Below, piece by piece: positions 43,652 through 52,106 of a stretch of DNA of 64,000 bases. The notes beneath the pieces were generated by a model. It had not been told where the DNA came from. It was given only the letters and a program-made list of their open reading frames with translations, and did not search any database. The position numbers and the translations under genes are program-made. The stretch comes from Leucobacter sp. UT-8R-CII-1-4 (GTDB lineage: Bacteria; Actinomycetota; Actinomycetes; Actinomycetales; Microbacteriaceae): assembly GCF_030010235.1 (NCBI RefSeq), contig NZ_JASCRS010000001.1, positions 496,001 through 560,000 on the forward strand. Reading direction: 5' to 3'. Each line of letters begins with the position of its first letter. The stretch's first letter is position 1.

Positions 43652-44338
43652 CTAGCGCCCAGGGCTGACAAGACCAGACTCATAGGCAGCAATCACAATT
43701 TGAGTGCGGTCGCGCAGCGCGAGTTTGCCGAGCACTCGCGAGACATGAGTTTTGACGGTCTGTTCCGAAAGAAACAGGGTCTCTGCAATTTCAGCGTTCG
43801 ACTGGCCTGAAGCGATCAGCTTCATCACTTCAAGTTCGCGTTCGGTGAGCGGAGAAAGCAGCGCAGAGTTATCTCGCGGGGCTGGTCTTGCAGCGTAATC
43901 GGCGATCAACTTGCTGGTGATCGAGGGCGCTAAAAGCGCTTCGCCGTCAGCGACAATTCGCACGGCAGCAATCAGGTCTTCGGCGGTCGCGTCTTTCAGT
44001 AAGAACCCGCTGGCTCCCGCTTGCAGCGCCGAAAAAACGTATTCGTCGGCGTCGAAAGTGGTCAGCATAATGATTCTGGGGTGTGAGAGCCCTGGCATGT
44101 CGAGGATCGCTCTGGTCGCGTCCAAACCATTCATTTGGGGCATACGAATGTCCATCAGCACCACGTCTGGCTGTGTCCGGCGCACCAGTTGCACCGCTTC
44201 GCTACCGTCAGCTGCACTGCCAACAACGGCAATGTCTTCTTGCGCATCAAGCAGTGCACCAAATCCTTGGCGCACCATTGCCTGGTCGTCTACGATCGCG
44301 ACTCGGATGGCCTCTGCTTGTATGTCGCTCTGCCCCAT
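43652..44338 (-). CDS. NarL/LuxR-type response regulator
   Basis: A 228-residue response regulator: receiver domain with acidic pair in VAIVDDQAMVRQG, phosphoacceptor Asp in VVLMDIRMPQMNG, Thr in IIMLTTFD and Lys in FLLKDA; C-terminal LuxR HTH (LTERELEVMKLIASGQSNAE, LSEQTVKTHVSRVLGKL). The start at 44338 is favoured by TAGGAT at 44347-44352, though ATG 44344 is possible. The partner is surely the histidine kinase at 45426, read the other way behind a transporter gene. Confidence 0.9.
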   Translation of the reverse strand: MGQSDIQAEAIRVAIVDDQAMVRQGFGALLDAQEDIAVVGSAADGSEAVQLVRRTQPDVVLMDIRMPQMNGLDATRAILDMPGLSHPRIIMLTTFDADEYVFSALQAGASGFLLKDATAEDLIAAVRIVADGEALLAPSITSKLIADYAARPAPRDNSALLSPLTERELEVMKLIASGQSNAEIAETLFLSEQTVKTHVSRVLGKLALRDRTQIVIAAYESGLVSPGR

Positions 44339-44436
44339 ACTCATTGATCCTAGCGAGCACACAATCTTGCGGGGTCACTCCGAAGTAGCACGCGACTTCA
44401 CTCGCTGGGGTGATGTTGCCCGCAAGACCTCGCCCG

Positions 44437-44442
44437 TACGGT
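44437..44442 (+). promoter_or_regulatory. Probable -10 element of the DMT/kinase operon
   Basis: TACGGT with 7 nt to the ATG at 44450. It overlaps an alternative GTG start at 44441, which is therefore less likely. Confidence 0.4.
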
Positions 44443-44449
44443 GAAGCAC

Positions 44450-45424
44450 ATGTTGCTTATTGCCATTCTTCTCGCCGCGATCGGCGCGGTCGGCCTTTCG
44501 GTCGGCACGCATCTGCAGCACCGTGCCGTGCAGCTTGATGTCGGCCTTCGCAAGTCGGGCGTGAGCCGTGCCTTCACCAGGCCGCTGTGGATCGTTGGTC
44601 TCGCGATCCTCGCCTTGCAAACGCTACTGAATCTTGTCGCGCTTGGGCTTGCCCCGGTTGCTGTGGTGCAGCCGGTCGGCGCGCTCGCGTTGGTGAGTGC
44701 GGTGGTGATCAGCGCGTTCGCGCTCGGGGTGCCGATTCGGCGCGGTCTTCTTGTCGGAATCGCGCTTTCAGTGTTCTCGATCGCCGGGTTCGTCGCGATT
44801 TCGGCAGGATACGTGCAAAGTGTGCGGCCCGATGCAGCGGCGGCCTCAATGCTTGCGTGGTTGCTGCTGTGTTTGGTGTTGCTCGGCCTTTTGGTGGCGC
44901 ATCGCTGCCGCGGGCACCTCGCGAGGGTCACGGCTGCCGGGGTGATTTTCGGCGCGGTGGCTGCGGCAGCGCATCTCGTTTCGGTTGAGTTGCTTGCGAG
45001 GCTGCAGGGTTTTCGCGCTGGATCGTTTCACGTCGAACGCATCGGCGAGGTGGCACAGCGCGAACTTGGTGGGGTGACTTCACCGAGTGACACGCAGCTC
45101 TGGCAGTTGGGAGCGGTACTGGTTGTGGCCGCAGTTGTGGGTATGTGGCTGGTGCAGACCGCGTATGCAAGCGGTCCGCCAGAGACCGTACTGGCGAGCC
45201 TCACTGTGCTCGATCCGATGGTTGCCGTGCTTATCGGCGCGGTGCTGCTGGGCGAATACGGCGCGCTCACGCCTCTCGCGGCATTTGGATTGTTTGTCTG
45301 CGGCAGTACCGCCTGCTTCGGTATTGGCCTGATTGCACAGCATCATCCGGGGCTCGCACAGCGAGATGCACCGGTAAACATCGGCGTGCGAAGTAGCGCA
45401 GCACCACAGAATAGGAGAAGCTGA
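44450..45424 (+). CDS. DMT-superfamily membrane transporter
   Basis: A 324-residue (or 327 with the GTG at 44441) protein with about nine or ten helices in two EamA-like repeats: SVGTHLQHRAVQ, VAVVQPVGALALVSAVVISA in the first half and ETVLASLTVLDPMVAVLIGAVLLGE in the second. It resembles NIPA-like or multidrug DMT exporters. It is followed one base later by the kinase gene, so the two-component system may regulate or sense what this transporter moves. Confidence 0.82.
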   Translation: MLLIAILLAAIGAVGLSVGTHLQHRAVQLDVGLRKSGVSRAFTRPLWIVGLAILALQTLLNLVALGLAPVAVVQPVGALALVSAVVISAFALGVPIRRGLLVGIALSVFSIAGFVAISAGYVQSVRPDAAAASMLAWLLLCLVLLGLLVAHRCRGHLARVTAAGVIFGAVAAAAHLVSVELLARLQGFRAGSFHVERIGEVAQRELGGVTSPSDTQLWQLGAVLVVAAVVGMWLVQTAYASGPPETVLASLTVLDPMVAVLIGAVLLGEYGALTPLAAFGLFVCGSTACFGIGLIAQHHPGLAQRDAPVNIGVRSSAAPQNRRS

Positions 45425-45425
45425 A

Positions 45426-47324
45426 ATGGTGAATGAAATATCCCGAGGATCGCAGCGCTCGAAGCTTTTTGACCTTCGCGCGATTGGCCGCGACTACCGG
45501 CTGCTACTCGTCGGGTTTCCGTTCTCGCTCGCGGCATTCGCGGTACTCGTGCCGATGTTTTCGCTTTCAATCGGCACCATTGTTATTTGGGTTGGCGCGC
45601 CACTCCTACCGGTCACGCTTCAACTCGCGAGCTATTTTGCTGAGCGATCGCGCTCACGCGCTCGCGCATGGGGGGCCGATCTGGCACCGGCACTATATCC
45701 CGTTCGCAACCCTGGGCTTTCTGGATTTCTCAGTCGCATTAAAGAGAGTCGCCGATGGCTTGATCTTGCTTTTGAGACGTTGATAGCATTCCCGCTGCGC
45801 ACCTTTAACTTCACGGTGGCCCTGTGTTGGGGCCTTGCCGCGGTCGGCGAAATCACATTCCCACTCTGGGGCGGGTTTTTACCAAAAGATAATTTGTCAC
45901 TTGGCGCCCTCACCGCGCAGTGGCTGAGTGGTGGGTCTTTTTCGGCGACGAACCACGAGCCATTCTGGGTAGAAGCCGTACTAAACCTCGCGGCTGGATG
46001 TGTGCTGATCCTCACTCTGCCGCTGGTGCTTCGTGGACTCGCGGTGCTCGAAATCACGCTGACGAAAGCGGGGCTCGGCGAAGCCGAGCAACGTCAGGGC
46101 TGGGGCAGAATCACGGCCTGGGTGATCGCAATAGTCTCGATCGCCGTTGGCTGGCCGATCCTTGCAACGCTCTACGGTGTGCCAGTCGTGGTGGCCATGC
46201 TGATTGTGTTGGCAAGCGGCGCAGCACTCGTGCTGTCAGGGCGACTGCCGATTGTGGCGATCGTGTTGCAGTCGGGTTCGGCTTTGGCGACGATGCTGGC
46301 GACGTCGGGCAGCGCTGCTGAGTTGCCTTGGCCGTGGCCGGTGACAACGATCATTGCGCAGACGCTATTCACAATGCTGGTGGCGTTGCGTTGCCGCTTG
46401 CCCTGGGCGATCGCGGCGTGGGCGGTACCGCAGGCGGCTGTGTCACTCGCTTCGCTTCCTTTTGGAATCACCACAACGAATCAAGTGACCATCACGGTCT
46501 CGGGCTCGGTCTCGCTTGGCGTGCTCATCTTGAGCGCGATCGTGCGGCAGCTTATGTCAAGCCGCGGAGCGCTACAGGCAGAGCGCCAAGCGAGCGCCGA
46601 GTTGAGCGAGCAAAGCCGTGAACTGGCGGAGCGAAATCGTATTGCCCAAGAGCTCCATGACGTCGTTGCACACAGCATGTCTGTCATCAGCGTTCAAGCC
46701 ACGACAGCGAAATATCGGCTGCCAGAAGTCGGTGAAGATGCTGAGCAAGAGTTTGAGTCCATTGCCGCTTCATCGCGCCAAGCGCTCACCGAGATGCGCA
46801 GCCTGCTCACGCTGCTTCGAACGAGTGACGAGGATCGCCAGTTGCAGCTCGCCCCGCAGCCTGGAGCGCAAGACATTCCTGCTTTGATTGCAGCGACTCG
46901 CCAGTCGGGAGCGAGCATTTCACTTTCGGTAACCAAAAACGGCGTAGCGAATCTGCCCGCAGTCGGCGGCGATACCGCTTCTGATTCTGATACCGCTGCT
47001 TCTGATGCCGCAGCTAATGCAAGCTCGCTGCCTGCTGCTACCGGGCTTACGGTGTACCGCATCGTGCAAGAGGCACTGAGCAATGCCATGCGGCACTCCC
47101 CCGGCGCCGACATCAATGTGCGAGTTGACGAAACCGACACCGAGGTGACCGTCGAAGTACAAAATGGCCCGGCCGATGCACAAAGCACACAGCCCGCAGC
47201 ACCCGGCGCAGGCCTCGGCCTTGCTGGGGTGCGCGAGCGAGTTGCTGCACTCGGCGGATCAGTCGAGGCTGCCCCAAGTCACGCTGGCGGTTTTGTACTT
47301 CGCGCAGTACTGCCACTCGGTTAG
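45426..47324 (+). CDS. NarL-type sensor histidine kinase, multi-helix
   Basis: A 632-residue kinase. The N-terminal half is membrane-embedded (about eight to ten helices from residues 25 to 385); then a coiled coil and HisKA_3 domain with phosphoacceptor H411 in IAQELHDVVAHSMSVISVQA, and an HATPase domain with N-box VQEALSNAMRHS and G-box GLGLAGVRERV. Between about 514 and 540 it carries an Asp/Ser/Ala-rich insertion encoded by tandemly repeated DNA. AGGAGAAG precedes the ATG. Partner: the divergent response regulator at 43652-44338. Confidence 0.9.
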   Translation: MVNEISRGSQRSKLFDLRAIGRDYRLLLVGFPFSLAAFAVLVPMFSLSIGTIVIWVGAPLLPVTLQLASYFAERSRSRARAWGADLAPALYPVRNPGLSGFLSRIKESRRWLDLAFETLIAFPLRTFNFTVALCWGLAAVGEITFPLWGGFLPKDNLSLGALTAQWLSGGSFSATNHEPFWVEAVLNLAAGCVLILTLPLVLRGLAVLEITLTKAGLGEAEQRQGWGRITAWVIAIVSIAVGWPILATLYGVPVVVAMLIVLASGAALVLSGRLPIVAIVLQSGSALATMLATSGSAAELPWPWPVTTIIAQTLFTMLVALRCRLPWAIAAWAVPQAAVSLASLPFGITTTNQVTITVSGSVSLGVLILSAIVRQLMSSRGALQAERQASAELSEQSRELAERNRIAQELHDVVAHSMSVISVQATTAKYRLPEVGEDAEQEFESIAASSRQALTEMRSLLTLLRTSDEDRQLQLAPQPGAQDIPALIAATRQSGASISLSVTKNGVANLPAVGGDTASDSDTAASDAAANASSLPAATGLTVYRIVQEALSNAMRHSPGADINVRVDETDTEVTVEVQNGPADAQSTQPAAPGAGLGLAGVRERVAALGGSVEAAPSHAGGFVLRAVLPLG

Positions 47325-47383
47325 TGAATACTTTGACTGCGACGGTGTTGGCGGGTGGTTGATCCAACGCCCCAACACGGTCG

Positions 47384-48283
47384 CTAGCTGACCTTTGGTG
47401 TTCGCTGACTCGCGAGAATACCGAGCACAATGATGACGCCGCCGAGCGGCTCGTACCAGTGCAGAGTTTCGCCGAGCAGCAGTACTCCGAGAAATACGCC
47501 AATAACCGGGGTGAGGTAGGTCACGGTCGAGGCGCGGGCTGGCCCCCACTCACGAATAATTCGGGTGTTCCAGGTGTAGGCGAGGCCGGTGCCGATGGCG
47601 CCGAGTGCAACCATGCAGAGCACAATTACCGGGCTGAGTGTCACCGGAGTCATGGCGGTGAACGGTGAAAGCAGCAGCACAACCGCGGAGGCGGTAGCCA
47701 GTTGCACGGCGGCGATCGTCACCGTGTCATACGGTAGTCCCGTCACAAAACGACGCATGTAGAGACCAGCGAAACCGTAACAAATCGGTGCGGCAAGGCA
47801 AGCGAGGTTCGCAGCGAGCCCGCCTTGCGGGTTGCCGATGAATTGCCACGGCGCTACGAGCACGGTGACCCCGACAATTCCGATCAGGAGGCCCACCACC
47901 TGAAAACGACCAAGGCGCTGCGAACTCAGCACGAGCGGGGTGAGCAGCAGAGTCATGATTGGGGTTGTGGCGTTGTAGATGCTGGCGAGCCCGCTCGAAA
48001 TGAACTGTTCTGCCCAGGCATAGAGTGTGAACGGAATGACGCAGTACAGCAGGCCAACCACGGTGAGGTGGCCCCAGAGTCGCAGGTCACGAGGCCAACG
48101 CCGTTTGGTCACGACCATAATTGCCGCAAGGGTGAGGCCGCCAAGAACGATACGGCCCAGCACCACTTGGTTTGGTGATAATCCGTCGAGACCAACCTTG
48201 ATGAAGAGAAAGCTTGAGCCCCACGCCAGGGACAACGCGATGTAGGCCCAAAGGGTGATTGATGGCTTGTGTGCTGTCTTCAT
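47384..48283 (-). CDS. EamA family DMT exporter
   Basis: A 299-residue transporter with ten helices in two EamA repeats: WAYIALSLAWGSSFLFIKVGL, LYAWAEQFISSGLASIYNATTP in the first and GLAYTWNTRIIREWGPARASTV with LTPVIGVFLGVLLLGE in the second. RhaT/YdcZ-like metabolite or amino-acid export is typical. The start at 48283 removes a leader not seen in the family. It is divergent from a LysR regulator, its probable controller. Confidence 0.88.
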   Translation of the reverse strand: MKTAHKPSITLWAYIALSLAWGSSFLFIKVGLDGLSPNQVVLGRIVLGGLTLAAIMVVTKRRWPRDLRLWGHLTVVGLLYCVIPFTLYAWAEQFISSGLASIYNATTPIMTLLLTPLVLSSQRLGRFQVVGLLIGIVGVTVLVAPWQFIGNPQGGLAANLACLAAPICYGFAGLYMRRFVTGLPYDTVTIAAVQLATASAVVLLLSPFTAMTPVTLSPVIVLCMVALGAIGTGLAYTWNTRIIREWGPARASTVTYLTPVIGVFLGVLLLGETLHWYEPLGGVIIVLGILASQRTPKVS

Positions 48284-48330
48284 GGGCACTAATGTGACAC
48301 ACACCGACGACATGAGCATAATCAAATTCA

Positions 48331-48346
48331 CTCATGTAGATATGAG
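48331..48346. promoter_or_regulatory. LysR-type binding site candidate
   Basis: Inverted repeat CTCAT-GTAGAT-ATGAG, a dyad of LysR-box size with T/A at the expected positions; another ATGAG half-site lies at 48312-48316. It is between the divergent EamA exporter and LysR genes. Confidence 0.5.
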
Positions 48347-48354
48347 GTTTGTTC

Positions 48355-49248
48355 ATGGACGTTTCGCTCTCACAATTGCGGGCATTCGTCGCCGTACTCG
48401 ACCGCGGCTCATTCACAGAAGCCGCAGCTCAGCTACAGATGAGCCAATCAGCAATCTCGCACGCAATCGCAGGCCTCGAACGAGTCGTCGGCGGGCCAGT
48501 AATACGCCGAGGTAGCGGGGTATCTCTCACCAACGTGGGGTCGCAAATTCTGCCCCACGCAAGAGCCGCCCTCGCGTCAATCGAAGCAATGGAGAGCGCC
48601 CTACGACCAGACGATGCGCTCACCGGAGTTGTGCGCCTGGGGGCCGTACCAACCGTGTACCAAGGTCTCGTGCCCGAACTGCTCGCAAACTGGGCCGCAC
48701 GACTGCCCGGCGTTGCCGTGCAGATCTACGAAGGCGACGACGATGAAATGCTCGAATGGGTCGAAGCGGGAGTGGTCGACGCTGCCATCTTGACCGAACC
48801 CCGCAACGCCTCACCCGACGGAAAACTCATCGCAACAGACGAATTCTGTGCGGTGCTGCGCAAAGACCACCCACTGGCAGAACTCGAGGCGATCCCCCTC
48901 GCCGAAATGCTCGAAGACGGCCTGATCGTCTCAACCGGCGGCTGCGAAGGAGAAGTAAATCGCATGTACGCCGAAGAGCAACTGAGCTTTCGCTACTCGC
49001 ACCGAGTACGCGAAATCAGCACACTCTTTCACATGGTCGGGCAGGGACTCGGCGTAGCAATTGTGCCCTCACTCGGGCGCGCGATGCTGCCCGACACCCT
49101 CACCATGAAGCCGCTCTCGCCGAGCCAGCCTCGACGCCTCGTGCTGAGCGGCCCGAGCTCACGACCCTGGCACCCCCTCGCGCGGGCACTGGTTGAGACG
49201 GTTGCAGTAGACAAGACCACTACACAAAAAGTCGGTGCCAGCGTCTAG
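48355..49248 (+). CDS. LysR family transcriptional regulator
   Basis: A 297-residue LysR protein: N-terminal winged helix (SQLRAFVAVLDRGSFTEAAA, MSQSAISHAIAGLERVVGG) and a LysR-substrate effector domain from about residue 90 (GVVRLGAVPTVYQGLVPELL, VDAAILTEP, GLGVAIVPSLGR). The ATG at 48355 follows GAGG by 7 nt. Divergent from the EamA exporter, so probably controls it and itself through the palindrome between them. Confidence 0.9.
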   Translation: MDVSLSQLRAFVAVLDRGSFTEAAAQLQMSQSAISHAIAGLERVVGGPVIRRGSGVSLTNVGSQILPHARAALASIEAMESALRPDDALTGVVRLGAVPTVYQGLVPELLANWAARLPGVAVQIYEGDDDEMLEWVEAGVVDAAILTEPRNASPDGKLIATDEFCAVLRKDHPLAELEAIPLAEMLEDGLIVSTGGCEGEVNRMYAEEQLSFRYSHRVREISTLFHMVGQGLGVAIVPSLGRAMLPDTLTMKPLSPSQPRRLVLSGPSSRPWHPLARALVETVAVDKTTTQKVGASV

Positions 49249-49265
49249 CATCCAACTCTCACATC

Positions 49266-50381
49266 TCAGTTCGCAGCTGTCATTTCAAAGCTGACCGTGT
49301 CAGATACCCGCCCATTAGCCTGGATCGCGATGGTGTGTTTACCCGGATAATAGCGGCGGGTGGTGATGGGGCGAAAAGAGTGCTTCTTTTCAACGTGAGC
49401 AGCCTCACCCGGCGCCAACGTTTTCGTTGTGAGTTTGAACGTTTTCTGACTAATACTGCCATTGGCCCGCTGAAAACCGATGTTGTAATCGATCGCCACA
49501 TTCGCTGATTCAGCACCAGTGTTCGTCACACTCGCTTGAAAGAGAATCTCACCCTGCCACGGAATCATGTGACTCGAAAGCTGCGGGGCCTCGATCACAA
49601 GCTCGTCCCCTGAAAAGCCGAGCAGTTTCAGCGCCGCCTGATCACCCTGTTTGTTCAGCGTACGCAGCCCGTGCCGGAGCACCCATGCGGTGTGTTCACC
49701 GGGGTGCTGCGCCCAATGCTCAGCAACTTCGATCGTGACACTTGGTGAAAGACGACTCAGATCGTTGAGGTGATTTGCGACCGAACGCCGCACATACTCT
49801 GATTGGTCCTGATGGCCGGCGAGCAAGATGTCAACGGTAGCTCGCGGCTGTTCCAGTAGCCAGGGCACTCGTTTCGCCCAAGGCAAGTAGGCTCGTGTGC
49901 CCTCACTCGCCAGCCGGCGAACGTGTTCATTTTCGTGCCGCATCCACGAGTTGGCGTGCTCAAGCGCGCGTTCCGGGCGAGCCTGAATCATGTCCCTGAT
50001 CGCAAACTCTCCCGTGTGCCTCTGCGTAAGCAATGCGAGAGATTCCATCGCTGCATCAAAATCTTCTTCAAGCCCCGAAGCGAGGGCGCTGGCGGTCACA
50101 AATTCGGTCACCGGCCAAAGCATCCACCCGGTGAACGCTGGATCGCCCCACGCATCACGCACCAGCCCGTTGGCGGCATCAAAGTCGCTCGGCAAGTCGT
50201 TCAGAAGCGCCTCACGGACCGTATCAACGCGGTCACGTAGGCGCGCCTGCGAGAGTTCACCTACGAGCGCGTCTTGCACGCTTTGCAGCGAAGAAAGATC
50301 AACGCTTGGATCAGCCAGCGTGAGCGATCGCCGTAGCTGCGCAACAACCGACGGGTTAATTAGTTCGTCCATTGCGCCCAT
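49266..50381 (-). CDS. AlkC-like DNA glycosylase with C-terminal Ig-like domain
   Basis: A 371-residue protein made of HEAT-like helical repeats (residues about 60-250; PFTGWMLWPVTEFV-like WMLWPVTEFV, HENEHVRRLASEGTRAYLPW, QSEYVRRSVANHLNDLSR), the fold of AlkC/AlkD alkylpurine glycosylases, followed by a beta-rich Ig-like domain (SHMIPWQGEILFQASVTNTG to the end). The combination matches the AlkC subgroup that uses an appended Ig-like domain to contact DNA and excise 3-methyladenine. Possible alternative start at 50372. Confidence 0.8.
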   Translation of the reverse strand: MGAMDELINPSVVAQLRRSLTLADPSVDLSSLQSVQDALVGELSQARLRDRVDTVREALLNDLPSDFDAANGLVRDAWGDPAFTGWMLWPVTEFVTASALASGLEEDFDAAMESLALLTQRHTGEFAIRDMIQARPERALEHANSWMRHENEHVRRLASEGTRAYLPWAKRVPWLLEQPRATVDILLAGHQDQSEYVRRSVANHLNDLSRLSPSVTIEVAEHWAQHPGEHTAWVLRHGLRTLNKQGDQAALKLLGFSGDELVIEAPQLSSHMIPWQGEILFQASVTNTGAESANVAIDYNIGFQRANGSISQKTFKLTTKTLAPGEAAHVEKKHSFRPITTRRYYPGKHTIAIQANGRVSDTVSFEMTAAN

Positions 50382-50477
50382 CGAGTGAAGCCCTTTTCGT
50401 TCCTGAAGCTAGCTTGAAAGAGTAAAGACTACGAGCGAACTCGTATCGGCGACACTTCGCCTACACAGTCGGCCTTG

Positions 50478-50897
50478 CTATTCAGACCACGGCGTTCCGA
50501 TACGCCAAAAATCTTCGGGATCCCCCAGCGGAATGAGCGGCGAAAGCCACTCACTGACGGCCTCAAACAAAGCACTCTCAAGGTCATCGCGCGTCCAGCC
50601 ACGTGGGCGCGCTGGCACGTTTGGCTCCCAGCCGTCTTCAGTCCATTCGACGCCAAAAAGGTTTCGATCATCATCGAATTGGCGGTCAAGTTTGAAGGCA
50701 CTCGGGCCACTAAATCGCGCCCAGACATCGAACGGGCCCTCCCCATCCTGATCCACGAAGACGTCAAGAATAATCCCGTCGATCGCAGTTCCGGCGTCTT
50801 CTGCCGCAGCGCGGAAACGCACGAGCCGAGCCGCAACTTCACTCGAATGTGCGTCGAGAATCACTTTGAGCGCATCGTTATATGTTTGCGGGTGCAT
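50478..50897 (-). CDS. Hypothetical protein
   Basis: A 139-residue acidic protein without a known family (MHPQTYNDALKVILDAHSSE, FRIGTPWSE-like C-terminus WRIGTPWSE). Start at 50897 because TACCCT (50904-50909) lies 6 nt upstream as a leaderless-type promoter; the longer reading would run through it. Codon use fits the host. It follows the tRNA terminator and precedes the AlkC-like gene on the same strand. Confidence 0.72.
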   Translation of the reverse strand: MHPQTYNDALKVILDAHSSEVAARLVRFRAAAEDAGTAIDGIILDVFVDQDGEGPFDVWARFSGPSAFKLDRQFDDDRNLFGVEWTEDGWEPNVPARPRGWTRDDLESALFEAVSEWLSPLIPLGDPEDFWRIGTPWSE

Positions 50898-50903
50898 CTC
50901 TAA

Positions 50904-50909
50904 AGGGTA
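50904..50909 (-). promoter_or_regulatory. Probable -10 element of a leaderless hypothetical gene
   Basis: TACCCT on the minus strand, 6 nt before the ATG at 50897. Confidence 0.45.
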
Positions 50910-51010
50910 CCTGTGAGACAAGGCAAATGGCTGGCGCTGCAGTGCACGAGAAAGTGCAAATCTGATGCGGAACTATCGAGTAATTGGGAACAACCAATCC
51001 GCAAATAAAG

Positions 51011-51043
51011 GAACCCCCAAGAGTAGAAGCCTCTTGGGGGTTC
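51011..51043 (-). terminator. Terminator of the tRNA operon
   Basis: Perfect 13-bp stem GAACCCCCAAGAG (51011-51023) with CTCTTGGGGGTTC (51031-51043), 7-nt loop; on the minus strand CTTTATTTG follows. Confidence 0.9.
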
Positions 51044-51067
51044 AGCAGCGGTGTAATCTCCGCTACG

Positions 51068-51140
51068 TGGCTCCGACCGGCATCGATCCGGTGACCTTTC
51101 GATTTTCAGTCGAACGCTCTACCAACTGAGCTACAGAGCC
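51068..51140 (-). tRNA. tRNA-Phe (anticodon GAA)
   Basis: A 73-nt cloverleaf on the minus strand: acceptor GGCTCTG/CGGAGCC with one G-U, D arm GCTCAGTTGGTAGAGC, anticodon loop CTGAAAA (anticodon GAA), T arm ending GGTCGGAGCC, discriminator A. CCA is not encoded. Last of three tRNAs in transcription order. Confidence 0.97.
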
Positions 51141-51181
51141 AGGTGCCTAATAACATGTATTTGCCACCTGAGACGAAGAAA

Positions 51182-51197
51182 CCCTTCCTAGGAAGGG
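51182..51197. repeat. 16-bp perfect palindrome between tRNA-Asp and tRNA-Phe
   Basis: CCCTTCCTAGGAAGGG, a perfect palindrome in the spacer of the tRNA operon; possibly a processing hairpin in the precursor. Confidence 0.5.
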
Positions 51198-51208
51198 CAT
51201 CTTCATCT

Positions 51209-51285
51209 TGGCGACCCTGACGGGACTTGAACCCGCGACCTCCGCCGTGACAGGGCGGCGCGCTAACCAACTGCGCCACAGGGCC
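51209..51285 (-). tRNA. tRNA-Asp (anticodon GTC)
   Basis: Cloverleaf on the minus strand: acceptor GGCCCTG/CAGGGTC, D arm GCGCAGTTGGTTAGCGC, anticodon loop CTGTCAC (anticodon GTC), T loop GGTTCAAGTCC, discriminator G. The 3' CCA is encoded (51209-51211), unlike in its two neighbours. Confidence 0.97.
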
Positions 51286-51307
51286 ATGTTCTATTCAATT
51301 GTCGTAG

Positions 51308-51380
51308 TGACCCCAACGGGATTCGAACCCGTGCTGCCGCCGTGAAAGGGCGGTGTCCTAGGCCGCTAAACGATGGGGCC
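51308..51380 (-). tRNA. tRNA-Glu (anticodon TTC)
   Basis: A 73-nt cloverleaf on the minus strand: acceptor GGCCCCA/TGGGGTC, anticodon loop CTTTCAC (anticodon TTC), T loop GGTTCGAATCC, discriminator A; no encoded CCA. First of the Glu-Asp-Phe cluster. Confidence 0.97.
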
Positions 51381-51756
51381 GAAGCACTTTCGCGCTACTG
51401 GGCTACCGAGAGTTAAGCTTACGTGGAAAGACGGGGGCTTCGCAAATCGGCAGACACCAGTTGTTCGTTTTTCGTGAAAGATCCGCATAATTCCGCCAAA
51501 TATTTCCTTTCACTATCGGCGCGTCGCGCGCTTGTTTTCAGCGTGTCGCGGGCCGATGCGGCCCTGCTCGGGCATCATTTTCGGGCAAAAATTGCGTCAA
51601 AAAATTTGCGGGCCGAGCGCGAGTCCGCGTGTCGCGATGTTAGTGAAGCACCGAAAGAGGAGTTTCACTTGTTTCGCCAAGCCCAACAAGCAACTCAATG
51701 AACGCGAAAACCCCCGGCTCGCAATAGCGGAGCCGGGGGTTTTGCAAAGAGGTTGT
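51381..51756. other. Gene-free region upstream of the tRNA cluster
   Basis: About 375 bases with no convincing gene. It must hold the tRNA promoter near its left end. The hairpin GGGCCG-ATG-CGGCCC lies around 51548-51562, and a strong terminator at 51707-51743. A 92-codon open frame here has codon use unlike the host and no ribosome site. A small RNA on the plus strand ending at the terminator is possible. Confidence 0.4.
51707..51743. terminator. Bidirectional terminator after the small hypothetical gene
   Basis: Perfect 14-bp stem AAAACCCCCGGCTC (51707-51720) with GAGCCGGGGGTTTT (51730-51743), 9-nt loop, T-run at both ends in each direction. Confidence 0.85.
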
Positions 51757-52038
51757 TCAGTAACCGCCAAGTGCGCGCTGCACCCGCTGCAACGAGATGT
51801 TTTCGTGCAGCATGATGCCCTGATCGGTGCGCTGCTCGAAATGAAAGCCGAGCTTGCCCTGAATCAGCATGCCAATCAAATATGGCTCACGTGGGTTCCA
51901 AAGCACCCAGGTTGGCTGGCCCTTTGAGTTGTTTCCTAGAAACGTAATCTCAATCTCGCGGTCGCCAACGCGCTGCATGGAGGGCACCATTGCGCGCGTC
52001 GATAGAGTCACGTTTTCCGACTGCTGCACCTCACTCAT
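51757..52038 (-). CDS. Conserved small hypothetical protein
   Basis: A 93-residue soluble, beta-rich protein (REIEITFLGNNSKGQPTWVL, YLIGMLIQGKLGFHFEQRTD) with no named family known to me. TAGGAT (52045-52050) is 6 nt before the ATG, a leaderless-type promoter, and its own strong terminator follows, so it is monocistronic. Function unknown. Confidence 0.78.
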   Translation of the reverse strand: MSEVQQSENVTLSTRAMVPSMQRVGDREIEITFLGNNSKGQPTWVLWNPREPYLIGMLIQGKLGFHFEQRTDQGIMLHENISLQRVQRALGGY

Positions 52039-52044
52039 GCATCG

Positions 52045-52050
52045 ATCCTA
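52045..52050 (-). promoter_or_regulatory. Probable -10 element of a leaderless small gene
   Basis: TAGGAT on the minus strand, 6 nt before the ATG at 52038. Confidence 0.5.
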
Positions 52051-52106
52051 GCCAATCGACCAGGGAATCGCATCGGAAACCGTAACGAATGCGTTTCTTC
52101 GGCGAT

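Noticed and set aside
51423..51701. A 92-codon open frame upstream of the tRNA genes
   Set aside because: No ribosome site or family, and codon use unlike neighbouring genes; kept as gene-free region with possible RNA.
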